A stretch of DNA of 64,000 bases from Amnibacterium sp. CER49 (GTDB lineage Bacteria; Actinomycetota; Actinomycetes; Actinomycetales; Microbacteriaceae): NCBI RefSeq assembly GCF_029846255.1, contig NZ_JARVWQ010000002.1, positions 1,265,473 to 1,329,472 on the forward strand, read 5' to 3'. A program made the translations under genes and the position numbers. Below the pieces are notes generated by a model that did no database searches, was not told where the DNA came from, and was given only the letters and a program-made list of their open reading frames with translations. The stretch's first letter is position 1; each line of letters starts with the position of its first letter. This document shows positions 35,184-44,189 of the stretch, in pieces.

Positions 35184-37571
35184 ATGTCGTCGAACGAGCA
35201 GCAGGCACCGGAGCAGCAGGGGACCGCGCCGTGGCGCGACGCGTCACTCGGCGCGCAGGAGCGGGTCGCGGCGCTGATCGGCGCGATGACGCTGCGGGAG
35301 AAGACCGCGCAGCTCTACGGCGTGTGGCTCGGCGCGGACCCCGAGGGGCCCGGCGTGGCGCCCCACCAGTCCGAGCTCGACAAGGGCTTCGACCTCGACG
35401 AGCTGCTCACCTCCGGCCTCGGGCAGATCACCCGCGCCTTCGGCACGAACCCGATCGACCCGGCGCAGGGCGCGGCGACCCTCGCCCGGCTGCAGCGCCG
35501 CATCGCGGCGTCGAACCGCTTCGGCCTGCCCGCGCTCGCGCACGAGGAGTGCCTCGCCGGCTTCACCACGTGGAAGGCGACCGCCTACCCGGTGCCGCTG
35601 TCCTGGGGCGCGACCTTCGACCCCGACCTGATCGAGCGGATGGCCACGCGGATCGGCACGTCGATGCGCGCCGTCGGCGTGCACCAGGGGCTCGCGCCGG
35701 TGCTCGACGTGGTGCGCGACCTCCGCTGGGGCCGGGTCGAGGAGACGATCGGCGAGGACCCGTACCTGATCGGCCGCATCGCGACCGCCTACGTGCGCGG
35801 CCTCGAGTCCACGGGGATCGTCGCGACGCTGAAGCACTTCGCGGGCTACTCGGCCTCACGCGCCGGACGCAACCTCGCGCCCGTGAGCATGGGGCCGCGC
35901 GAGTTCGCCGACGTGATCCTGCCGCCGTTCGAGATGGCCGTCGCCGAGAGCGGCGTCCGCTCGGTCATGCACTCGTACGCGGAGGTCGACGGGGTGCCCG
36001 CCGCCGCGAACGAGGAGCTGCTCACCGGCCTGCTCCGCGACACGTGGGGCTTCGACGGCACCGTCGTCGCCGACTACTTCGGCATCGGGTTCCTGAGGAT
36101 CCTGCACGGTGTCGCCGGCACGGACGGCGAGGCGGGCCGGCTCGCGCTCACCGCGGGCGTCGACGTCGAGCTGCCCGGCCCGAAGGCGTTCCTCGAGCCG
36201 CTGCTCGAGGAGATCGAGTCGGGCAGGCTCCCCGAGTCGGTGGTCGACCGGGCCCTCGAGCGGGTGCTGCGCCAGAAGCTCGAGCTCGGCCTGCTCGACG
36301 CCGACTGGGACGCGAAGCCCGCCGCCCTCACCGAGGAGCAGCTCGAGATCGGTGCGCAGATCGCCGGCAGCATCGACCTCGATCGGGCCGACGACCGCGC
36401 CCTCGCCCGCCGCATCGCGGAGGAGGCGGTCGTGCTGCTGAAGAACGACGGCGTGCTGCCGCTGTCGGGCGCCGGCCGCATCGCGGTCGTCGGGCCCGCC
36501 GCCGACGACCCGTTCACGATGCTCGGCTGCTACTCGTTCCCGAGCCACGTCGGCTCGAACCATCCGGAGCTGCCGCTCGGCGTCGCCATCCCGACCGTGC
36601 TCGAGGCGCTCCGCGCCGAGCTGCCGGACCGCGAGATCGTGTTCGAGCAGGGCGTGACCGTCGACGGTCCCGACGCCTCCGGCATCGACGCCGCGGTGGC
36701 GGCCGCCCGCGACGCCGGGCTCGCGATCGTGGTGGTCGGCGACCGCGCGGGCCTCTTCGGCCGCGGCACCTCGGGCGAGGGCTGCGACGCGGAGGACCTC
36801 GCCCTGCCGGGCCTGCAGCAGCGGCTGGTCGACGCGGTGCTCGACACCGGCACGCCCGTCGTGCTCGTCGTCGACTCGGGGCGCCCGTACGCGCTCGGCA
36901 GCGCCCCGGAGCGCGCGGGCGCGATCGTGCAGGCGTACTTCCCCGGCGAGGAGGGCGGCACGGCGATCGCGCGCGTGCTCACGGGCGCGGTGAACCCGTC
37001 CGGCCGCCTGCCGGTCAGCGTGCCGCGGCACCCGGGCGGCCAGCCGTGGACCTACCTGAGCCAGATCCTCGCGCAGCGCAGCGAGACGTCGAACATCGAC
37101 CCGACGCCCGCCTACCCGTTCGGTGCCGGCCTCTCGTACACGTCGTTCGACTGGTCCGGGCTCACGGTGGAGGGGGACGCCGGGACCACGGCGTCGATCC
37201 CGACGGACGGCTCGGTGCGGCTCGGGATCACGGTCGCGAACACCGGCCCGATCGCCGGCACCGAGGTCGTGCAGCTCTACCTGCACGACCCGGTCGCCTC
37301 GGTGACCCGGCCGGTCGTGAAGCTCCTCGGCTTCGCCCGCGTCGACCTCGAGGCGGGCGCGAGCGCGACGATCGCCTTCACCGTCCCCGCCGACGTGACG
37401 TCGTTCGTCGGCCGCGACCTCGCCCGCATCGTCGAGCCGGGCGCCATCGAGCTGCGGCTCGGCGCCTCGAGCGCCGACGTGCGGGCCACGGCCGCCGTCG
37501 AGCTCACCGGTCAGGTGCGCACGGTCGACCACACCCGCGCGCTGCACTGCGCGGTCGCGGTCGGGCGCTGA
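35184..37571 (+). CDS. Glycoside hydrolase family 3, beta-xylosidase/beta-glucosidase type
   Basis: A 795-residue retaining glycosidase without signal peptide, so cytoplasmic. The N-terminal GH3 barrel covers about 25-330; the nucleophile is the Asp of TVVADYFGIGF (near 295). The second GH3 domain (about 395-620) includes VVVGDRAGLFGRGTSGEGCD. A fibronectin-III-like domain ends the protein (about 680-780, ending VEPGAIELRLG). It probably removes xylose or glucose from the ends of imported oligosaccharides. The neighbouring CE7 esterase and xylose genes favour xylosidase. The ATG follows GCGAGGAG; a LacI-type operator lies just upstream. Confidence 0.9.
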   Translation: MSSNEQQAPEQQGTAPWRDASLGAQERVAALIGAMTLREKTAQLYGVWLGADPEGPGVAPHQSELDKGFDLDELLTSGLGQITRAFGTNPIDPAQGAATLARLQRRIAASNRFGLPALAHEECLAGFTTWKATAYPVPLSWGATFDPDLIERMATRIGTSMRAVGVHQGLAPVLDVVRDLRWGRVEETIGEDPYLIGRIATAYVRGLESTGIVATLKHFAGYSASRAGRNLAPVSMGPREFADVILPPFEMAVAESGVRSVMHSYAEVDGVPAAANEELLTGLLRDTWGFDGTVVADYFGIGFLRILHGVAGTDGEAGRLALTAGVDVELPGPKAFLEPLLEEIESGRLPESVVDRALERVLRQKLELGLLDADWDAKPAALTEEQLEIGAQIAGSIDLDRADDRALARRIAEEAVVLLKNDGVLPLSGAGRIAVVGPAADDPFTMLGCYSFPSHVGSNHPELPLGVAIPTVLEALRAELPDREIVFEQGVTVDGPDASGIDAAVAAARDAGLAIVVVGDRAGLFGRGTSGEGCDAEDLALPGLQQRLVDAVLDTGTPVVLVVDSGRPYALGSAPERAGAIVQAYFPGEEGGTAIARVLTGAVNPSGRLPVSVPRHPGGQPWTYLSQILAQRSETSNIDPTPAYPFGAGLSYTSFDWSGLTVEGDAGTTASIPTDGSVRLGITVANTGPIAGTEVVQLYLHDPVASVTRPVVKLLGFARVDLEAGASATIAFTVPADVTSFVGRDLARIVEPGAIELRLGASSADVRATAAVELTGQVRTVDHTRALHCAVAVGR

Positions 37572-37572
37572 G

Positions 37573-37590
37573 CCCGGGGTCGTCCCCGGG
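37573..37590. terminator. Bidirectional terminator-like hairpin
   Basis: CCCGGGG (37573-37579) and CCCCGGG (37584-37590) pair perfectly around a TCGT tetraloop in the 24-bp gap between two convergent stop codons, so it can serve both the GH3 and esterase genes. Confidence 0.65.
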
Positions 37591-37595
37591 GCTCC

Positions 37596-38564
37596 TCACA
37601 TGAGCAGGCGCCGGAAGAAGGCGAGCGCGGCCGCGTCGTCGTCGGGGCCGCCGCCCTCGTGCCCGTTGAACCGGTGCACGACCAGCTCCTTCTCGCTCCC
37701 CGCGTACGCGTTGTAGGCGGCGAACACCGTCGACGGCGGCACGATCGGGTCCATCAGCGCGGTCGTGAGCAGCGCCGGCACGCGGCCCCGCTCGGCGAAG
37801 TGGACGCCGTCGATGTACGACAGGGTGCGCAGCACGGTCTCGGCGTCGTCGCGGTGCATAGCGAGGTAGCGCCGGATCTCGGCGAACGGGTCCGAGTCGG
37901 TGATCGTGATCGCCCGCGGGAAGTCGGCGAGGAACGGCACGCGCGCCACCACCCCGCGCACACCGTCCGCGAGCGCCGCCGCGGCGAGCGCGGTGCCGCC
38001 GCCCTGGCTGATGCCGGTGACGCCGACCCGGTCGCCGTCGACCTGCTCGAGCGAGCGGGCGGCGTCGACCGCGAGCACCGCGTCGGTGAAGAGGCGCGTG
38101 TAGTAGTAGGTGCGCGGGTCGCGGATGCCGCGGGTCATCGAGCCCGGGATGGCGGGGCCGGCCGAGCCGAAGTCGTCGGGCGTCGCGCCGCGGCTCCATC
38201 CCGAGCCCTGACCGCGGGTGTCCATGTGGAGGTGCGCGAACCCGGCGGCCGCCCAGAGCAGGTTCTCGGTCGGAGCACCGCGGCCGCCGCCGTACCCGAC
38301 GTACTCGACGACCGCGGGCAGCGGCCCCGTCGCGGCCGCGGGCAGCCGCAGCCACGCCTTGATCGGCTGCCCGTTCCAGCCGCTGAAGGTGACGTCGAGC
38401 ACCCGGATCGCGGTGAGCCCGCAGTCCTCCTCCCGCACCTCGACGGCGGCGGCGGCGGCACGGGACCGGGAGAGCTCCTCCTGCCAGAAGGCGTCGAAGT
38501 CGGCGGGGGCGACGGAGCTCGAGCGGTGGGTCCGCAGCTGCTCCTCGGGCAGGTCGACGTACAC
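37596..38564 (-). CDS. Acetylxylan esterase / cephalosporin-C deacetylase (CE7)
   Basis: A 322-residue alpha/beta hydrolase of carbohydrate esterase family 7, without signal peptide. Nucleophile serine in [10 protein letters not shown] (about residue 148-157), catalytic Asp in [11 protein letters not shown] and His in FNGHEGGG near the end. The N terminus ([13 protein letters not shown], then [14 protein letters not shown]) is typical of CE7. These enzymes take acetyl groups off short xylo-oligosaccharides inside the cell, so it complements the convergent GH3 enzyme. Start GTG at 38564 has a GACGCT box 7 bases upstream. It is divergent from the LacI-type regulator. Confidence 0.93.
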   Translation of the reverse strand: MYVDLPEEQLRTHRSSSVAPADFDAFWQEELSRSRAAAAAVEVREEDCGLTAIRVLDVTFSGWNGQPIKAWLRLPAAATGPLPAVVEYVGYGGGRGAPTENLLWAAAGFAHLHMDTRGQGSGWSRGATPDDFGSAGPAIPGSMTRGIRDPRTYYYTRLFTDAVLAVDAARSLEQVDGDRVGVTGISQGGGTALAAAALADGVRGVVARVPFLADFPRAITITDSDPFAEIRRYLAMHRDDAETVLRTLSYIDGVHFAERGRVPALLTTALMDPIVPPSTVFAAYNAYAGSEKELVVHRFNGHEGGGPDDDAAALAFFRRLLM

Positions 38565-38647
38565 GCCCGTCAGCGTCCCAGACCCCCGCTCCGGGGAACC
38601 TCAAGAGCCATGCGCCGACACCTGTCCTCATTCCGCGTCAGGATCTT

Positions 38648-38659
38648 CGAAACCTTTCG
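38648..38659. promoter_or_regulatory. Probable LacI-family operator in the esterase/regulator divergent region
   Basis: CGAAACCTTTCG has two perfect 5-base arms (CGAAA/TTTCG) around CC. It lies between the divergent CE7 esterase and LacI-type regulator genes. A near copy precedes the GH3 gene (35155). CGAA-TTCG-type half-sites are known for LacI-family regulators of xylan genes in Streptomyces. Confidence 0.6.
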
Positions 38660-38718
38660 GCGGCGACCCCGGAACCGCTATCGTGTGCACCGCCCCCCGG
38701 GGGGCGAAGGAGGAGTGG

Positions 38719-39732
38719 ATGAGCGCGCCTACCGCGACGCGAAACCGGACGACGCTCGCCATGCTCGCCGAGGAGGCGGGCGTCTCGCTGTCGACCATCT
38801 CGAAGGTGCTGAACGGGCGCACGGACGTCGCGACCGACACCCGCAAGCGCGTCGAGCGCCTGCTCGACGAGCACGACTACCGCCGGCGCGGCGGCGCGAA
38901 CCGCGGCTCCGCCTGCATCGAGACGGTCTTCCACGAGCTCTGGTCGATCGAGATCATCGAGGGCGTCGAGCAGGTCGCCCGCGAGAACGGCATGACCGTG
39001 CAGCTCACGGTGAGCGGCGACCGGCACGGACCGGGGCCCGAGTGGATCGAGGGCGTGCTGCGCCGCCGGCCCGCCGGGGTGGTGCTCGTCGCCTCCGGCA
39101 TCCCCGAGGAGGTGCGCGCCCAGCTGAAGTCGCGGCAGATCCCGTACGCGGTCATCGACCCGTCCGGCGACCCGCTGCCCGGCGTCCCCTCCATCGGTTC
39201 GGCGAACTGGTCGGGCGGCCTCTCGGCGACGCGGCACCTGCTCGAGCTCGGGCACACGCGCATCGCGATGGTGACGGGACCGGAGGACATCATGTGCTCC
39301 CTCGCCCGGCTCGACGGCTTCCGCTCGGCCATGGCGTCGCGCGGCGTGCCCGTGCGCGAGGACTGGATCTTCACCCGCGAGTTCGACCTCGAGGGCGGCC
39401 GCTCCGCCGCCGAGGCGCTGTTCTCGGGCAGCGACCGCCCGACCGCGGTCTTCTGCGGCAACGACCTGCAGGCGCTCGGGGTGCTCGAGGTCGCGCTCGA
39501 GCGCGGCCTCAAGGTGCCCGACGACGTCTCGCTCGTCGGCTACGACGACCGGCCCGTCGCCGCGCTCACCCACCCGCGGCTCACCTCGGTGCACCAGCCG
39601 CTCGCGAAGATGGCGTCGGCCGCAGCGCGCATGGTGCTGAACCTCGCCGCCGGCCTGCCGACCGATCAGCGCATCGACCTCGCCACGCACCTCGTGGTGC
39701 GCGACAGCACCGCGGCGCCGCCCGCGGCCTAG
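38719..39732 (+). CDS. LacI-family transcriptional regulator of xylan/xyloside use
   Basis: A 337-residue regulator. The N-terminal helix-turn-helix and hinge ([17 protein letters not shown], then [17 protein letters not shown], about 12-45) are typical LacI. The rest (about 65-330) is a periplasmic-binding-like sensor domain with [27 protein letters not shown] and [10 protein letters not shown]. It probably represses the esterase, GH3 and its own gene until a xylo-oligosaccharide binds. The evidence is position plus the CGAAAnnTTTCG sites at 38648 and 35155. The ATG has AAGGAGGAG close upstream. Confidence 0.92.
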   Translation: MSAPTATRNRTTLAMLAEEAGVSLSTISKVLNGRTDVATDTRKRVERLLDEHDYRRRGGANRGSACIETVFHELWSIEIIEGVEQVARENGMTVQLTVSGDRHGPGPEWIEGVLRRRPAGVVLVASGIPEEVRAQLKSRQIPYAVIDPSGDPLPGVPSIGSANWSGGLSATRHLLELGHTRIAMVTGPEDIMCSLARLDGFRSAMASRGVPVREDWIFTREFDLEGGRSAAEALFSGSDRPTAVFCGNDLQALGVLEVALERGLKVPDDVSLVGYDDRPVAALTHPRLTSVHQPLAKMASAAARMVLNLAAGLPTDQRIDLATHLVVRDSTAAPPAA

Positions 39733-39752
39733 CACCAGCCGGCCTCCGGTCC

Positions 39753-40076
39753 TCACCCGGGCAGGGGCTCGGCGCCGGCGGCGCGGCCGACCTCGGCCAG
39801 GCGCTGCTCCAGGAAGGCGCGCTCCGCGGCGTTCGCCGTGAGCTCCAGCGCGTGCCGGTCCGACCGAGCCGCGCCCGCGGCGTCGCCAAGGCGGCCCCAG
39901 CAGAACGGTGCGGTGCGGCGCAGGCGCGCGGTGTCGCGGCGGCCCCGGACCGGCTCGTCGCGGCCCCAGCAGGACGGCAGCGTCGCGACGTTGAAAGCGG
40001 CCGAACCAGGCGTCGGCGAGCAGGTCGAGGTCTTCGGTGCCGGCCGCGCCGAAGGCATCGACCTCGTCGGTGCCAC
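39753..40076 (-). pseudogene. Remnant of an ECF sigma factor C-terminal region (DUF6596/SigJ type)
   Basis: The last 54 codons (39753-39917) read as a sigma-factor tail: [20 protein letters not shown], then [12 protein letters not shown], closely following the C-terminal pattern of ECF sigma factors that carry DUF6596. No region 2 or 4 precedes it. Upstream the frame hops, and an 18-bp sequence occurs twice in frame, giving CWGR twice. The 455-bp stretch 39733-40187 has no intact gene but has coding-like third-position G/C, so it looks like decayed fragments beside the ROK repressor. Confidence 0.55.
39891..39977. repeat. 18-bp direct repeat, 69 bp apart
   Basis: GCGGCCCCAGCAGAACGG (39891-39908) recurs with one mismatch (GCGGCCCCAGCAGGACGG) at 39960-39977. 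The 69-bp period keeps reading frame. It lies inside the degenerate sigma-factor remnant and may record a small duplication. Confidence 0.6.
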
Positions 40077-40187
40077 CGGTGGCCGGGCCGCCCACGAGGC
40101 GGACGAAGTCGAAGCCGATGTTGCCGAAGCCGAAGGCGTGGGTCGCGCTGCTCGACGACGACGTCGGTGTCGGCGACCCGGCGGCGC
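39995..40187 (-). pseudogene. Unidentified coding remnant
   Basis: On the minus strand, near 40000-40165, codons with strong third-position G/C spell [18 protein letters not shown], then [20 protein letters not shown], without a start and shifted in frame from the preceding [10 protein letters not shown]. It is not the ROK protein, which ends at 40188, and not obviously the sigma remnant. I do not recognise the family. A frameshifted relic of a second gene is the simplest reading. Confidence 0.35.
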
Positions 40188-41357
40188 TCAGGCGAAGAGG
40201 CGGGCGAACGCGAGCTCCGCCGCACCGATGAGCAGCAGATCGGAGCCGAGCTCGGCCCGGCGGATGTCGACGGGTTCCCCGAGCAGCGGCAGCGCATGCA
40301 CCGCGACCCGCTCCTGCAGCCGGGTCGGCGCGACGGCCGCGAGCGCGCTGAGGAACCCGCCCAGGATGATGCGGCTCGGGTTCAGCACGTTCACCGCGTT
40401 GCCGACCGTGACCGCGAGGGCGTCGACCTGCCGGTGCACCTCGCGGCGCACCGCGGGACTGTGGTCGGCGAGCAGCGCGGCCTCGAGCTCGTCCGGGTCG
40501 GCTCGCTCGAGGCCGAGCACCGCGAGCAGCGCGCCGCGCCGCACCTCCGCCTCGAGCGTGCCCCGCTGCCCGACGGTGTCGACCCCGCCTCCGCGGCGCA
40601 CGCTCGTGTGGCCGAGCTCGCCCGCGTGGCCCATGGCCCCGCCGAGCAGGGCGCCGCCGCTGATGATGCCGCCGCCGATGCCGCTCGATCCGCCGTTCAG
40701 GTAGACGAGGTCGCGCACGCCGCGTCCGGCGCCGAAGATCCACTCGGCCTGCGCGCCGCTGCTCGCGTCGTTCGAGACGGCGACCGGCACGTCGAGCTCG
40801 GCGGCGAGCAGCGCCGCGAACGGCACCTCGTTCCAGCCGAGGTGCGGGGCGAGCCGCACGACGCCGTCGTCGCGGCGGACCATGCCGGGCACGGCTGCGC
40901 CGACGCCGACGATCGCGTGCCCCTCCCCCGCTGCCGCGACGAGCCGCTCGGTCGCCAGGGCGACCGCCGCGACCGCCTGCTCGGGCGTCGGCGGATCGGT
41001 GAACGGCACCCGCTCCTTCGCGAGCACCCGGCCGCCGAGGCGCACGGTCGCGACCGTGACGGCGTCGATCTCCGGGTTCACCGCGATGGCGAGCGGGCCG
41101 TCGCTCGGCCGCACCACGGGGCTCGGGCGGCCGACCTGCCCGGCCCCCGCCGCCTCGTCCTCGACGACGAGGCCGCGCTCGGCCAGCTCGCCGACCAGGG
41201 CCCCGATGGTCGAGCGGTTGAGGCCCGACACCCGCGTCAGCTCGCTGCGGGTCGCCGGCGAGACGTGCACCCGGCGCAGCACGAGTGCGAGGTTGTGCCG
41301 GCGCAGCACCTCGTTCCGGCCGCCCTGCGGCTCGCGGATGCGCGGCAGGGCGTTCAT
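40188..41357 (-). CDS. xylR: ROK-family transcriptional repressor (xylose regulator, XylR-like)
   Basis: A 389-residue ROK repressor: winged helix at about 30-85 ([20 protein letters not shown], then [10 protein letters not shown]), then a sugar-kinase-like ROK domain (about 90-385) with [14 protein letters not shown] and [10 protein letters not shown] glycine loops. It presumably binds xylose and controls xylAB, from which it is divergent. Odd point: the ROK zinc motif, normally GxxCxCGxxGCLE, reads [13 protein letters not shown], with all three cysteines lost. The ATG has TACAGT 6 bases upstream. An inverted repeat at 41446-41460 in the shared control region is a likely operator. Confidence 0.9.
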   Translation of the reverse strand: MNALPRIREPQGGRNEVLRRHNLALVLRRVHVSPATRSELTRVSGLNRSTIGALVGELAERGLVVEDEAAGAGQVGRPSPVVRPSDGPLAIAVNPEIDAVTVATVRLGGRVLAKERVPFTDPPTPEQAVAAVALATERLVAAAGEGHAIVGVGAAVPGMVRRDDGVVRLAPHLGWNEVPFAALLAAELDVPVAVSNDASSGAQAEWIFGAGRGVRDLVYLNGGSSGIGGGIISGGALLGGAMGHAGELGHTSVRRGGGVDTVGQRGTLEAEVRRGALLAVLGLERADPDELEAALLADHSPAVRREVHRQVDALAVTVGNAVNVLNPSRIILGGFLSALAAVAPTRLQERVAVHALPLLGEPVDIRRAELGSDLLLIGAAELAFARLFA

Positions 41358-41363
41358 TCGGCC

Positions 41364-41369
41364 ACTGTA
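41364..41369 (-). promoter_or_regulatory. -10 box of a leaderless promoter (ROK repressor)
   Basis: TACAGT on the minus strand, 6 bases before the ATG at 41357. Confidence 0.5.
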
Positions 41370-41445
41370 GGGGCGCGTTCACCTCGGGACGGGAGGATGC
41401 AGTCGTCCGGGCCCCTTCCGGGTTGCGCCCTCCGTGCGGCAGTAT

Positions 41446-41460
41446 GTTGTTCCGGACAAC
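41446..41460. promoter_or_regulatory. Probable ROK-repressor operator upstream of xylA
   Basis: GTTGTTCCGGACAAC: arms GTTGT and ACAAC are perfect complements around TCCGG. It sits 27 bases upstream of xylA in the region divergent from the ROK repressor. GTTnnnAAC-type repeats are the known form of operators bound by XylR-type ROK repressors. The extra T/A bases on both sides (AGTAT, TTTT) stand out in this DNA. Confidence 0.65.
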
Positions 41461-41486
41461 TTTTCCGTCTGATGAATCGAGGATCC

Positions 41487-42677
41487 ATGGCAGCGCAGCC
41501 GACCCGTGAGGACAAGTTCTCCTTCGGCCTCTGGACCGTCGGGTACAACGGCACCGACCCGTTCGGTGGCCCCACCCGTGCCCCGCTCGACGTCGTGCAC
41601 GTCGTCGAGAAGCTCTCCGAGCTCGGCGCGTACGGCCTCACCTTCCACGACGACGACCTGTTCGCGTTCGGCTCGAGCGAGCAGGAGCGCCAGACGCAGA
41701 TCGACCGCCTGAAGCAGGCGCTGTCCGACACCGGCGTGATCGTCCCGATGGTCACGACGAACCTCTTCAGCCCGCCCGTCTTCAAGGACGGCGGCTTCAC
41801 CTCGAACGACCGCGCCGTGCGCCGCTACGCGCTGCGCAAGGTGCTCCGGAACATCGACCTCGCCGCCGAGCTCGGCGCGAAGACGTTCGTCATGTGGGGC
41901 GGCCGCGAAGGCGCCGAGTACAGCTTCTCGAAGGACGTGCGCCTGCAGCTCGAGCGCTACCGCGAGGCGGTGAACCTGCTCGCCGACTACACGACGAGCA
42001 AGGGCTACGACATGCGCTTCGCGATCGAGCCGAAGCCGAACGAGCCCCGCGGCGACATCCTGCTGCCGACCCTCGGGCACGCGATCGCCTTCATCGAGAC
42101 GCTCGAGCGCCCCGAGCTCTTCGGCGTGAACCCCGAGGTCGGCCACGAGCAGATGGCGGGTCTGTCGTTCAGCTCCGGGATCGCGCAGGCGCTCTACCAG
42201 GGCAAGCTCTTCCACATCGACCTGAACGGCCAGCGCGGCATCAAGTACGACCAGGACCTCGTGTTCGGCCACGGCGAGCTGTACGACGCGTTCGCGCTCG
42301 TCGACCTGCTCGAGCACGGCGGCCCGAACGGCGGCCAGGCGTACGACGGCCCGCGGCACTTCGACTACAAGCCGAGCCGCACCGAGGACGAGACCGGCGT
42401 CTGGGAGTCGGTCGCCGCGAACATGCGCAACTACCTGCTCCTCAAGGAGCGCGCGCAGGCGTTCCGCGCCGACCCCGAGGTGCAGGCGGCGCTCGCTCGC
42501 GTCCAGGTGCCCGAGCTCGCGAAGCCGACCCTCAACGAGGGCGAGACGTTCGACGACCTGCTCGCCGACCGCAGCGCGTTCGAGGACTTCGACGCCGAGG
42601 GCTACTTCAACGACAAGGGCTTCGGCTTCGTGCAGCTGCAGCAGCTCGCCACCGAGCACCTGCTCGGCGCGCGCTGA
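41487..42677 (+). CDS. xylA: Xylose isomerase
   Basis: A 396-residue class I (Streptomyces-type) enzyme converting xylose to xylulose. Every active-site residue is at the classical number: His54 and Asp57 (FHDDDLF), Glu181 and Lys183 (IEPKPNEP), Glu217 and His220 (NPEVGHEQ), Asp245 (HIDLNGQ), Asp255 and Asp257 (YDQDL). It binds two Mg2+ or Mn2+ ions as a tetramer. The ATG at 41487 follows GAGGA; an in-frame ATG at 41472 is less likely. It is divergent from the ROK repressor and leads the xylose operon. Confidence 0.98.
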   Translation: MAAQPTREDKFSFGLWTVGYNGTDPFGGPTRAPLDVVHVVEKLSELGAYGLTFHDDDLFAFGSSEQERQTQIDRLKQALSDTGVIVPMVTTNLFSPPVFKDGGFTSNDRAVRRYALRKVLRNIDLAAELGAKTFVMWGGREGAEYSFSKDVRLQLERYREAVNLLADYTTSKGYDMRFAIEPKPNEPRGDILLPTLGHAIAFIETLERPELFGVNPEVGHEQMAGLSFSSGIAQALYQGKLFHIDLNGQRGIKYDQDLVFGHGELYDAFALVDLLEHGGPNGGQAYDGPRHFDYKPSRTEDETGVWESVAANMRNYLLLKERAQAFRADPEVQAALARVQVPELAKPTLNEGETFDDLLADRSAFEDFDAEGYFNDKGFGFVQLQQLATEHLLGAR

Positions 42678-42691
42678 GGTCACGGGACGCG

Positions 42692-44119
42692 ATGACCCTC
42701 GTCGCAGGCGTCGACTCGTCGACGCAGAGCTGCAAGGTCGTCGTCCGGGACGCGGCCACGGGCGCCCTCGTGCGCTCGGGCCGCGCCCGGCACCCCGACG
42801 GCACCGAGGTCGACCCCGCCGCCTGGTGGTCGGCCCTGCTCGAGGCCATCGCCGACGCGGGCGGCCTCGACGACGTCGAGGCGATCGCGATCGGCGGTCA
42901 GCAGCACGGCCTCGTCGCCCTCGACGGCGACGGGAACGTGATCCGCGACGCGCTGCTCTGGAACGACACCCGCTCCGCGGCCGCCGCCCGCGACCTGATC
43001 GACGAGATCGGCGCGGAGGAGCTCGCGCGGCGCACGGGCACCGTGCCCGTGGCGTCGTTCACGATCACGAAGCTGCGCTGGCTGCGCGACGCCGAGCCGG
43101 CCAACGCGCAGCAGGTGGCCGCAGTCGCGCTGCCGCACGACTGGCTGACCTGGCGGCTGCTCGGCTACGGGCCCGAGCCAGGAGCCCCGTCCGGCCCGGT
43201 GCTCGAGGCGCTCACCACCGACCGCTCCGACGCGTCCGGCACCGGCTACTTCTCGTCGGAGACGAACCGCTACGACCGCGCGCTCCTGCAGGCGGCGCTC
43301 GGTCACGACGCCGTGCTGCCGCGGGTGCTCGCGCCGAACGAGCCCGCGGGCCGCACGGTCGAGGGCCTGCCGGGCATCCCGGCCGGCATCCTCGTCGGCG
43401 CGGGCGCCGGCGACAACGCCGGTGCCGCGCTCGGCCTCGGCGCCCGGGAGGGCGACGTCGTCGTGTCGATCGGCACGAGCGGCACCGTCTTCGCGGTCAC
43501 CGGCTCGCCGACCACCGACGCCTCCGGCACCGTCGCGGGCTTCGCGTCCGCGTCGGGCGAGTACCTGCCGCTCATCGCCACGCTGAACGCGGCGCGGATC
43601 CTCGACGCCACCGCGCGACTGCTCGAGGTGGACCACGACACGCTCGGGCGGCTCGCGCTCGAGGCCCCGCCGGGAGCCGACGGGCTCGTGCTCGTGCCGT
43701 ACTTCGAGGGCGAGCGCACGCCGAACCTGCCGGACGCCACCGCGAGCCTCACCGGCATGACGCTCAGGACGACGACGCGCTCGCACCTCGCGCGGGCCGC
43801 GATCGAGGGGCTGCTCTGCGCGCTCGCCGACGGCCTCGCCGCCGTGCAGTCGCAGGGCGTGGTCGCGAAGCGGCTGCTGCTCGTCGGCGGCGCGGCCCAG
43901 AACCCGGCCGTGTCGGCGATCGCCGCGCAGGTGTTCGCGGAGCCGGTCGTCGTGCCGGCGCCCGGCGAGTACGTCGCGGGCGGCGCGGCCCTGCAGGCGG
44001 CGTGGGCCCTCGGCGGCACGCGGCCCGACTGGCCGATCGACGTGGTCGCCGAGCCCACGCCGGACCCGCACCCCGGCATCCTCGAGGCCTACCGCGCGGC
44101 GGCGCAGCGCCTCTCCTGA
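42692..44119 (+). CDS. xylB: Xylulokinase
   Basis: A 475-residue FGGY kinase that phosphorylates xylulose to xylulose 5-phosphate. Visible are the phosphate-1 loop [15 protein letters not shown] (about 4-18), [11 protein letters not shown] (about 69-79), the catalytic Asp241 in [11 protein letters not shown], and the adenosine-site [17 protein letters not shown] near the C terminus. It starts 14 bp after xylA. No other sugar kinase is nearby, so the assignment rests on both sequence and operon position. Confidence 0.97.
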   Translation: MTLVAGVDSSTQSCKVVVRDAATGALVRSGRARHPDGTEVDPAAWWSALLEAIADAGGLDDVEAIAIGGQQHGLVALDGDGNVIRDALLWNDTRSAAAARDLIDEIGAEELARRTGTVPVASFTITKLRWLRDAEPANAQQVAAVALPHDWLTWRLLGYGPEPGAPSGPVLEALTTDRSDASGTGYFSSETNRYDRALLQAALGHDAVLPRVLAPNEPAGRTVEGLPGIPAGILVGAGAGDNAGAALGLGAREGDVVVSIGTSGTVFAVTGSPTTDASGTVAGFASASGEYLPLIATLNAARILDATARLLEVDHDTLGRLALEAPPGADGLVLVPYFEGERTPNLPDATASLTGMTLRTTTRSHLARAAIEGLLCALADGLAAVQSQGVVAKRLLLVGGAAQNPAVSAIAAQVFAEPVVVPAPGEYVAGGAALQAAWALGGTRPDWPIDVVAEPTPDPHPGILEAYRAAAQRLS

Positions 44120-44189
44120 CGACCTCCGTCGGTCGGAGGGGATACTCGACGCGACGCTCCGAGGGGGCGTGCCGCAACGAAGGAGTCGC

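Noticed and set aside
37659..42677. A plus-strand open frame of over 1600 codons running antisense to the esterase and ROK genes into xylA
   Set aside because: Long stop-free frames are expected in such G/C-rich DNA. Only the xylA part has recognisable protein sequence; the rest is Arg/Ala/Gly-rich antisense translation.
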